Assembly (NCBI GenBank): GCA_903813345.2
Contig: CAIIXF020000011.1
Location: 16,847,754 to 16,911,753, forward strand
Reading direction: 5' to 3'
Origin: Owenia fusiformis
Lineage: Eukaryota > Annelida > Polychaeta > Sabellida > Oweniidae
DNA: 64,000 nt
In this document: piece by piece, positions 25,601-37,600 of the stretch
How positions within the stretch are numbered: position 1 is the stretch's first letter
Layout of the letters: each line of letters opens with the position of its first letter
Made by a program: the position numbers and the translations under genes
The notes under the pieces: generated by a model
What the model saw: the letters and a program-made list of their open reading frames with translations, nothing else
Told to the model about the DNA's origin: nothing
Database searches by the model: none

Positions 25601-28600
25601 CGCCTAACTCGAAGGTGCTGGCGCTCAAGCCCTCCCGGCAATCTTGACAAACCCAAATCAACTTACGTGAACCACAGATAACTGCTCCCATCTCAATTGG
25701 TTTTCCCACTACTTAGACGACCATAATTCTACACGTTCACGGATAAGATCTTAAAAGGTGTAGCTTAACCTCCCTATTGTTATTTAACATGATAAACGAC
25801 AGAAGTAAAATTGAATTACTAGGTTTTGCAGCTGTTTGGAATTTTCCTATTTGTTTATTCGTTTCATTATTGTTCGCATTTTGTGTAGCTCTTTCTAGTG
25901 ATGTCAGTTTTTCCTCATCGGTTGTATTAATACCATTGGCAAATCCAGCATTAACGTATCCGTTACCTCCAGTAGCGCTCTCTAAATTTGTAATATACAA
26001 TTATTTTTCAGCCATGCTTTACCAAATATGTAAATATCTAAGTTTTATGTACCGAGGGGGTAAATATTTGGAATTAATCAATTAATTGATCGAAGAACAG
26101 TGCAAGTGGGTATTTCCTATGGTAAAGTCTTTAGCTAAAACCGAATGTTCATAAATGGTTTTTAAATCATTTTATACTTGAAAAATTCTCAAAAACTCAA
26201 TTGGTGTTTTATTAGGAAAACCCGTATAGATTGAAGAAGTTGAACCCAATGCTTGTTAAACTCATCATATATCTCACCGTCAACATATGCTCTTTGCCTA
26301 TCGTCTTTCTTTAGACGTCTTTTCCTAAAACAGACCATCGTTCCACATTCATTTCTAAACTTAGTGCACGTGAATGTATAACAATTTTCATGAAAAATGT
26401 ATTTTAATATGTTTGTCTATAGGTTATGATTCAGATGCTATTTACAGTTCCTCCATGAGGTTATTCTTGATTGTATTACACCCTCAAAAAGTATTTTATA
26501 TCATGGTAATATTATATGATAGTATTTCTTTAGGATATACCTTATAAATACAACTATTACAGTCGCAAGTACAGCCACTAGTATGACGCCAATCACTGCT
26601 CCAATAATCGGTACAGGATCTGTTGTACCTGGCCCTCCAGCGCCTAATGGGGTTCCCGATTAAAAATAAATGTTTTTTCATCAGTGACTGATTTTTTCAC
26701 TGATATGAAACCTTCATAATTTATAATGAAAATAATTTTGACAAATTGTTAGATATCTAAATACAAGTATTAAACGTTTAACAAATACTAATATTTCTTT
26801 TTGAATCAAAAAACATCCAAACATATGAGCCAATTCCAAAATATGGAGAAAGAATGGAGAAATACAAGTCTTCACCTAGATATATGTCTATTCCTTGATT
26901 ACCTTTTGCTGTTTCAAACTTAGCTCCATTTGCAGGTCCAAAACCTGCTCGGGTAGATGCACGTATTTCACAATCATACTTTGTGTATTCCTCTAGACCG
27001 CTGACAAAGACTTCTCGAGTTACAGAAGGAAGGGTTTGGTTGAATACTACAAAAGTTGTGTTCTCATAGCAGCTGACCTTGTAAAATCAAGCAGAATAGC
27101 GACATTTAAAAAACCAACATTAGGCCTAAAATTCATATAAAAACTGAATTTATATAAACACTTTGAACATCCTTCAACTTTCAATTCAATTTCAATTCAA
27201 TTAAATTAAGAGGGGGGGGGGGGGGGGGGTGGGGCGGAGTGTCTAATTTTGCAAAGTCAACTTGTTAAATTGAACTTCTAAATTCACATTATATTACCTA
27301 AGTGAAATGTCAGGATTATCTTTTGGTCAGTTGACAGTTTGAAAATAAATTATATTACTTTCTAAAAAGTAATTTATTATTTTAAAGCAAATTATTTTAC
27401 TTTTTCAAAACTAATTTTATATAGGCTCAGTCTTCCAATTTTCTATTGAAGGTAAAACATGCCCCTGTTCATATAACACCATATCATCAAAATATAGCAG
27501 ACCTTCGTCATATCTAAGTTCACACCAACGGCGCTTTGATGACATTTTAAAGTTATAATATATGTTACAAATAGGTGAAGCATCAATTTTGACCATCGTT
27601 TATTTGCTCAAATATTATATGTTCGTGAATGATTTGAAGTGCAATACAGGATATATCCTGCTCGAGAGATTCTATATTGGAACGAGAACGTTTTTTTTGT
27701 GTGATCTTAGGTCAATACATTTTACTTCAGCTAAGTTCACACCAACGGTGCTTTGATGGCGCTTTGGGAGATAATCCCTAGGAAATATTATGTATTTTCT
27801 ATATAGCTACTGATATTGTTCCTTCCGTACAAATATTTTCTTTGTTGTTACGGAGATGATCAATGGGAACAATCTCAGTAGCAATACAGATTGGTACAGC
27901 ACAAGAACTGACCAATCAGAGGGCTTCAATTTACAGATGATACGATAATATATTATATTATTGTAATAATTGGGTTCTCATTTAGCTACATGTAGTTGTT
28001 AATGTACATGTTTCTTGATTTACTTTTGATTACCTGATACTGCCGTAACCGACCATTAGTAAACTCTGGAGGACTCCATGTAAGATTGAATGAATTCACA
28101 TCACTTCCGCTAAGACTAAGCTCCCGGGGAGGAGATGGCTCTAAACAAAAAGTTCAGATAAAAACGATTGATATAAAAATATGATAATGACATATATAAC
28201 AAATCGTCAATCAAATCAAAAACTCTTAGGGTCAACGCTTATAAAAATTACAATGCGTCGGGAAGGTCGGATTACTCATAAATGAAAATGTATCCACTTA
28301 CTATCAGCAGGAGTAAGTGTGTCAAAGACTAAGATCCTAATCCCTTCGAGATTTGCATTATTTATCATAGTCAGCTCCACTTTGTATTGGGTATCAAAGG
28401 CAAACTTATCTATCGGTAGTTCTATATTATTTCCAGCTGTTTCACTCAATTTTTCTCCATTACGATAAATATTGTATACTTGAATTTCGTCGCACTTTAT
28501 TTCATCATTGTTAGGTCTCTGAAAACAGAAACACAAATCAAAATCAATCAAATCGCTTTCCATTTTCTTGAACCAGGCGAATAAGCCCGAAAGAATTACA

Positions 28601-31600
28601 CAAATGAAACGGGAGTGCGTCGACCTTCCAAAGCAAAACTTTGCGTTCCATCATTCAAAAACGCATGTATTTTGACAAAGTATGTCATTTGGGTGGGCTC
28701 GATGGTAGGACTTGTGTTATGTCATTCTTTAGGTAATACGTAACAATTCTCTGTTCATTTCTCCAGTCTCTTCTTTGATAATTCATTCTCTGCATTGCAA
28801 TTGATGCGCATTGCCTTCGTCTCGAATGAGCAAAGTTAATCGTTCTTTTTCGACAATCTCAGCTTAATAAGGGTTCTACCATTTACATACCATCCATGTT
28901 AGGCTTGTAGTAAGAGTTGATGGGCCTGTATGATCCAAGGATGGCGTAATGACAAAGTCATATGTGGATTTCAGAGTTGAATAAGTTGGATCTAAAAGTA
29001 AGAAAAGAACCATATGGTTTTTAATGCTCTTATTTTACGATGCTATTTCTAGACCATCTATTTTTTTATTTTAAGGAATGTACATTTCCTGTTTCACAAT
29101 GCGTCTATGTACAATGTTTAATCGGAGTTTAATTTTGAACTGATTTAGACCAATCTAATGCTTACCTCCACATGTGATAAATGTATCACTCCAATCAGAT
29201 GCAATACCCATCTTTACATCATTAGCTATATATTGATACAATGCTGACACACGGAAAACAAAACTGCTATCCTTTGATAAGTTTTCAATTCTTGCCATTG
29301 ACCCAGAGCTGTCAAACGATACTATATCATTATCTTCGCCTGTGGAATTTTTGTATTCAACTCGGAAGGATTCAGTACTTGCAGTATCACGTTTGGTTGT
29401 ACTCGTGGTATCTACAATATTCCATTCTATCTCAATGTAATCAGCACCCCGACTCCTGAACGTAGGTTCACCATCAATTCTATTTGCCTCTGAAATTAGA
29501 AGTGGAATTTAATCACGTTTCAATGTTCAATGATAATGCCAAAACACAACCTATGAGTTTACTTTATCCTGGTAAAAACATGTATTTCCTATAACCGATT
29601 TATCACTGTACTGTACCTTGAATTATATATTTATTATTAGCAATTTACGAAGAATCTGAAAAGAAATACAAACAAATGTACCTTGGTTACAACTGTATTT
29701 TGGATAGTATTTGTCTTCACAATCACCACTGCAAACACCATCTTCCCTCTTACATTCATCCCGTGTCTTGCAATGTCTTGTACACTCCTCTGCACAGTTG
29801 ACTCCCCATTTTCCGGCAGAGCATCCTTAAATCAATTAATAGTTAAATTGTCAGACACACTCATGCATTTTGATACAATGGTCATTGTCGTTTATTTTTG
29901 AGAGCTCAAAGAGTCACGATTTGTGTCAGTACAGGAATTCATTTTAGGATGTCGTCGTTTTCTTAACAAAATGAATAATTCTACAAATCGACATAATGCT
30001 AAGTTGAAATCATTAAATAAGGATTTGATGTCTACTTATGCATTCTCTCTCGGGTCCATATCCAGCCATGCAATCTCCTGGACACCATCCATCAGATTTG
30101 ACACAAGTATCACCAGCTTTGCATTTTCTGGTACATTCTATACAGGAGGCACCATAGTGACCATCAGTACACTCTAAATAAGAATAGATGAAGTATATAC
30201 ATGGTGTTTCATCCCCCATCAATCACCAATCCTAGATAAAAATATACCTCCTATAAATACACTCATTGATCTCAACCTCTGTACCCCTGAGTATTTTTCC
30301 AGAATCGCGTATTTTATATTAAACGTTGAGCAACTTGACAAACCAGCGTTCGAATTGCTAAAGCTAAAGGCCCGGTCACACCGCCTAAACATTGCTGGAG
30401 CGTTCCTTGAACGTTGAAAAAAATCATCAACGCTCGTAAACGTTCACCACCGTTTAACAAAAGTTGGCATCCGTTAAAGCAACGCTGTAAACGCTCGGCC
30501 AACGCGGATGTTTCTCGAGTGGCCATCCTAACGCTCCAAAAGTTTTGAGCTGCTCAAAATATTGCGAGCGTTGAAAAAGGGACAATTTTACTCCCTGGCA
30601 AAGTTTATCACCGCTCCACCAACGCCCAGTCAAAGTTTGGCACCGCTAGACGCAAGTTCGTGGACGCTTGAATCCGCTAGACCAACGCAGAAATCTTAAA
30701 CGCTGGACCACCGCTGCTTCGTCAGCGTTGCCCGGGCGGCGATTAAACGTTGCACAAACGTCGGCGGAGCGGTTGTTAGCGTTTTATCAGCGTACATGGG
30801 GTTGTTGGAACGGTGTCGGACGTTGTCGCTGCGTTCCATGGCGGCGATGAACTTTGCTTTGGCGTTGGTTTAGAGGTGTCGGAGCGGGACCAGTATTTGG
30901 CTATAAATACGTGGAGAAATGCACCACTGTGTAGAACACTGTGGAGACACTTGTGCATTTTACATTTGATATATATTCATGTCTGGCATTTCAATTTTTT
31001 GCATTGTAAATTCTTAAATTAAGCGCTCAAAGTTTGTGATTTTGGATTTTAAAAAGGTGAATTATGCGATTTTTGTTTTTCATTAAATGTTAATACAAAT
31101 AGATTTTTACTGAGACCTTTATTTTAATATAGTATATACCTAGTGTTTTCACGTCAACCAATTCAATAAATTATCTGTGAATTTTCTGCGCAGCTTGTAA
31201 AATGTTGCACTCGTCATGGTATTATACAAAAAGTTGATGCGCGCACAGCAATGCAAACATTTGTCATGCGTCATGATTATTGCTTTGCTGTAAATGTTAT
31301 TTGACATTGTTAAAGCAATTTGAATGTAAATCGGTTCCAACTAATGGAAATGCAACGATTAAATTGTGATATGTTTGTTTGAAATGATATGAGAGATTAT
31401 TAAAGAAAATTGTAATGTTATTCATTCTTAATGTCATATTACATTAATAGAAGCACTTTAGATTTAAAACATTTCTTCTTTAATCCTTGAAGGACTTTTG
31501 TTAAAGTTACAAATTCCAATAAAGGTTCCCACTTGAAATAATTTCCCAGTAGTCAAACGCGATATGCTGCTAAACCAACGCTGCTGCTATTTATACCCCC

Positions 31601-34600
31601 GCCGAGGCAACGCTCTCATGCGCAGAACGCCGCTATACCAACGCTCGCATTACCGCTAAACAAACGCTAGCTACCGCTCGCAACCGCATAACCAACGCTA
31701 AAGCAACGCCGGCTTCAACGGTGCACCGCTAAGCCAACGCCCGTGTTTTTGTTTTTTTCCCCATTTTGTGCGCGTTGACGAGCGTTGATGATTTTTTCAA
31801 CGTTCAAGGAACGCTCCAGCAACCTTTAGGCGGTGTGACCGGGCCTTTAGTTCACATCAAAGCGCCGTTGGGCGCCCCAGGGGAATGCTTTGATCCCACA
31901 TCTGACATCAATGTCATGACCCGAGCAAAGTGTAACAAGCCAGATAAAGAAATTGAAAGAAAGTGTGCTAAATTCAATGCCCTATGTGGGAATCGAACCT
32001 AGGAGCATTGAACCCAAAGACTGATGCTCTACCGACTGAGCTATAAAGGCAGGTGGACTGTAGTAGCAACTTGCTATCAAGCGTGGTAACATTAATTTAG
32101 GTAATGCAAATATAATTCATTCAAACAACGCGCCTGTATTCAAATCATAAAACTGTTAAGTTCTTGTCGTTTTCGAAAACAATTTTTCTGCACCTATATT
32201 TGTCCATCTTGTGTTGACCTGTTATGCTATTTATAACACGATGAAATCGATGTAAAATGTGTGTCTCACCATACGCCTTGATGTCGCATATTGACAATAC
32301 TGAACTAGAAGAAGCAGTGTCTTTTACTCTAATTGTGATTTCATTTGCAGATTTGGAAGAACAGCCAATTGTCTCTTCATCTTTATGACCAAATACTTTC
32401 TCCTCACATTTTTCTCCACTGGGATTCATTGTCACTTCTAGTGTTTGGTTTCCAATGTTTTCTGGATCTTAAAGAAATTAAATATTAATATATAATTCTA
32501 AATCAAAAATACTAATATAGCAACAAATATAGTAACATGAGTAAAACGTTAACTAGTTAGGTCCAAATCTTGTCAAGATATCAAAGAAATCAAAACAAGA
32601 AGTATTAATTAATTAATTTATAAATATAAGATGAATACGAGGGGTATCCAAATGTTGTTTGATGGTAATTCAGGTCTGCACCTCAAAGTGTCCAATGTCA
32701 AAATGTCATATTCGCATATATCAGAATCCCAAGCTAATAAGTACATTTGCCAGGTGTATATTGTTACAAAACATGCATTGTGGTGATTTCTCTTTCTTTG
32801 CACTTATACGTGAGATAATTAGATTCTATTGTTAGTACCTCAACTAAAATACTCGATTCTGATTGGTTGATTAGCGGTCAACAATATGCAATGTAACAAA
32901 TAGCTTTAGGCCAGGTAACCCTTAGATCTGATCTAGAAATATCTATTTTATACAGGTCATGTTAAATGCATGTAAAATGTTAGTAATCTGGTAACTTTAA
33001 TGACCTCGATAACGGTTTTAAGAGTGCAGACCAGAACCACCAACAATCAATTTGACTATAACGTACGAACACTTCGTCGTGGTTGTAGAACTCTCTTACA
33101 GTAACACATTATACAATACAAATCTGTAGAAAAATAAGTCGTAATTTCTTATCAAGACTTAACGCCCTTTGAATAATTTAAACATTGACTTCGTTTGCCC
33201 GGTCTCCCATGATGATGCGAGTGTTTTCAGTTACTGTAGGAGAGCTCCATAGCAGAGAGTTAGGTTACATTACATGACCTTATTTTATATGTTTGAAGAC
33301 AAAATCGTATTACTTGGTAAAGAAACACCGCCTACAATAACGCATATGCGAAGGGTAGTTACCAGTTTCACCACCAGGTTGCTCATTCGGGTCAGATAAC
33401 ATGGCGGGTAAAGTAGAAAATTCCCCTTTTCTTGAATTTTACCTGTTTTAGTGGTTCAATTTCGTATCACTCTTATGTAACTAATAGTTATGCAAATTAA
33501 AATATGTTCAGTGAAAGAAAATGTTATATGTCCAATACAAGGAAAGATATCAAAAAAAAAATAAAAAATTCAAAGTTGATAAACAATTTTCAATACCATA
33601 TTTCAAGATAAAATGTTACATTTAGATTTCAATCAGTTTGACTGAATTTTTAATTGTTAATGACGTAAATCAAGATTATTTCTACTCGCATCTAGTCTTT
33701 TTAATCTATGTCAATCATAAGTTATACATTAGGAAATCTGAGTCGATTCAAATGTAATATGTTCGCTTAAAATTAAAATCATTTTTTTTTATTTTTTTTT
33801 ATTGAATCAAACATAAAAGAATACATTAAAAAAGGCAAAGATGAAATATTAAACCACTTTCACACCACCTCCATTCATTCAGACATTCGCAACAGTCATA
33901 CCCAGAAGTTCTGGTATATATATAAACATGGTATTTTCAAATTGAGTCACGTCCAAGTTGGGATTTACCTCATTAAATTGTTTTGCATATATATAATATT
34001 TGATTGCTAGTGATAGCCTGTTTAGCAAAGTGTTTTCATTATTTACAGATCTTCCGAACACCATATCATGGGCATTAAAATTAAGATTTACATTGAATAA
34101 TTTCCCCAAATTCTCTTTAATAGCTTTCAAAAAAATCTGAACCCGCCCACATTCCCAAAACTTGTGCTTTAAAGTGTCTCTTAATGGACAGTAACTACAT
34201 CTAGCATCCTGTTTAATTCCTATCTGCGTTAAGTAAGCATTTGTGGTACAAATACCATGTAGAATCTTAAATTGAAGTTGTCGAATTTTATTTTGTTTTG
34301 TGCAGCTATAAGCCATTTTGAAGTAATCTATTCTTCCTAACTCACGATCATGTTCATTTTTGTACAGTGGTTCCAAATATTTGTTTCTATTAGAAATAGA
34401 AAATTAAAATCATATCATATTATAATTTATTTCAAATGAAATACGTGAATGTTGCAGAATGTGTCATCATTACCCACAATGTTGGTGAATATGTGTAAAA
34501 ATGAAAAAGAATGAAACATAATGGAGGCAATATTAGTATTTAAATTATGCCTCACCTCCTATGAGACTGTATGTGTATATGCTGTTTGATTCAGGCCCGT

Positions 34601-37600
34601 ACTCTTGACATATATCTCCAAAGTATTTACAATTATGTTTGCCGGGTTCAAACTCAAATGCACCACAGTAACCAGACTTGTCGCATTCAGTTTTGCATTC
34701 TTGAAATGAAGATCCAGTGAGTTCTCCTTTTTTGGCATCGTCGCACTTGTTACGTGTAACACTGTAACGTAGTGGATCTGGAATAGAATATACGTCTAAA
34801 ATACATGACAATTACCATTCCTAACGAAAGGCTTTGTTAAAATTCCTTTGTATAAGAAGGAAATATGAAACATTCAAGTACATTGGAAGATAATATACAT
34901 CTAAAAATATATTAAAACACCAGAATCATAACTGAAATGGACATTATTTCTAACACGTATTGATATTTCTGCGTCGATATGAAGAAGTTAACCGTAAATT
35001 TTGTAAAGACATATGCTGTAGAAATACAGTTAACTTCATCACCGTATGTACAGTGATTGTCTATTATTTCAAGTGCGTGAGTGATGATTCGACAAGATCC
35101 GCAAAATTCTAACACCCCAGTCACATTTGTCGCACGGCGGCCGCAAGTCGACCGCAGAACAATTAAATCGGTGAATTTCTGTGCCGAGCGTAGAAAAACT
35201 ACGCTCGCCTTGCGGCCTCCGTACGGCGTATGCAGATTTTTACAGGCCGCAGGGAAGGCGTAGAAATTATAACTCGGAGTTATAATATTTGTTAATTTCT
35301 GAGGTCCCCGTAGAAATCAACTGGCTCAACAAGATTGAATCATTATTTGTCAATGTTTAACGATCACTTTTCATTTGATATTACATCCTAGCACTTTGAA
35401 TAACATTTATAAATTGTCCAGATGTAAATAAAATGAAAAAAACTAATTATTTATCGATATAAATTTAAAATTCACTGTGCGGCTGCCGTGGGAAATGTGA
35501 CTGCAAAAGTATGAGAGCGCAGAAATTCTGCGGCGAGCGTAGAAAAGCTACTTGCCGCAGAAATGATAGACCGCAAGGTCGCCGTAGGAAATGTGACTGG
35601 GGTGTAAATGTCGGAGGAAAGGTATGTTTGTTTCTTTTTTCTTCACCACTGTAATATTATTTTACCTATAAATGGTATTCCATATGCTATATAAGAGACT
35701 CAAGATTCATTTGGCAAAAGGATCCAGTGATTGGCTTAACCGAAATATCCAAACTGAGTTGATAAATGAAGCAAAATCAATAACCCACCGAACGAAAATG
35801 TATATTTCATCAAATTTTCTGCTCCACAAAAGCAACATACAAATGGTTAATATACATAATTCTTAACATTCCATGTATACCAGACGTTCCCCTTCAATAC
35901 CGATTAAAAAGGATGCTGTGAAAAATAATATGTGATCAGCCAAGTGTGGTAGTTTACTATGTGGATTCTTATTTTATATGTTCTTTGCATTTCAGAGTGG
36001 TTGGGTTCACATGTTATTACAGCCCTTCTATATTAACTCCTAAATTCCATTATAAACATTATAAACCACTGTAGAACATCATGTCCATGTCTTAATATTT
36101 TGTCACAGATTGATTGAGGATTTCAATGAATGAGATATCATCATATTCAGCCTTGATTATGCAGTTCCTATGAATTAGGAAGAAAACGAAACGAAATGTA
36201 CACCCACATAGTGACCATTTTATTTAATGAATCACCGAATGGTGAAGTTGATTTCCCCCAAATAAATGTTCTATTTGGTTTCGGACAAAAAATGCTGCGA
36301 GAAGCCCCATTTTTCTTCTGATGATCAAAATCAAATATTTCTGGGTGTCTGGTCTGCTGAAACTCACACTATAGGTTGATCCATTGATTTCTGTGTTTAA
36401 TATATATTCTATGTTATTAAGAGGAAACGTGAATTTTATCATGGTCAAATGGAAGCCCAAACCCCAACCTTAGTATAAAAAATTAAAGAGTGTAAAATGG
36501 TCTTTTGTTTTTCATATTTGAAATCTTTTCAAATAAAATAACACATACACTGTATATATCACACTTATATTCTCACATCGTAAATTCCATCACATATACG
36601 AAAAATGGTCAAACTGATATATATTTTTCAAACCATATGGGTATTATGGTGCCTACAAAACCTATTGAATCACCAGTAGCCTATAATATATACAATGCAT
36701 TTGGATTTTGCGGATCTTGTCGAGTCATTACTCACGCACTTGTAATAATAGGTGATCACTGTATATATGCAGTGTTCATAATCTTTCAAATTGTTAGCAA
36801 TAATACATGCATTGGTCGACACGTCTTCAATTAAGGGATAACAATACTTGATATATTAGTGTTGCCTGATGGCGCAGTGATATCGAGGCTCAAAATAAAC
36901 AATAAGCACTGACACTAGAAATGGGATCAATGATCCGTTAGATCCAATCTAGCACTTACCACCCGTAAGTGCATAAACATCCATTGCCCATGGTCCTCCT
37001 GTACCAACTGCCTGCTCACCATTCCTGCTACTGCCTGTACACTTATCTGAAGTGCCATATTTGTTATATGTGCCGTGTCCGTCCCTTGAAGTATAACAAA
37101 TTCCACCATTTTCGACACAAATTATTTTTTTATCATTGGCCGTTACAGCAGTGAAGCACTTCTTCACTTCCAATACTCGATTCCAATACTCATCGTTCAA
37201 ATAATCAATATCCTCGCCATCAATGTTCCAATCCAGTGCTCTATCCCAGTCGTCCCCAAAACATCCGAAATATGTATACGGAAGAGCTAGATAAAAAGAA
37301 AAGTAAACCTGTTTAATCCGATTCATTGCATTTTTCGTGTATAATAGTATACACAAGACATACACTCCCCTCCATAAGTTTGGCAACCTTTTTCCCCCAT
37401 TGAACTGCGTGTTAAAGCCTCTTTACGTTTGAATTTTTATTTATTTAACCGGTGATGAAATAACTTATAATATTGATGAAAACGTAATTTGACTTTAATT
37501 CTAATACCTCCAAATTTTCTCAATTTTTTTCTTCAATTACAATAGGTCGAAAATTGATGATAAATTTGATGAATTTTTGAAAATCGTCATTCCCATGTAA

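Noticed and set aside
26496-26681. 61-codon minus-strand frame starting with Met
   Set aside because: It is in the wrong frame; the TM exon of gene 1 uses another frame at 26541-26643.
30314-31022. Short frames of 60-70 codons on both strands
   Set aside because: They lie inside the 1.49-kb TIR element and reflect its GC-rich repeated words.
31977-32050. Functional tRNA on the minus strand
   Set aside because: A and B boxes are good, but the anticodon and T stems do not pair; a SINE or pseudogene is more likely.
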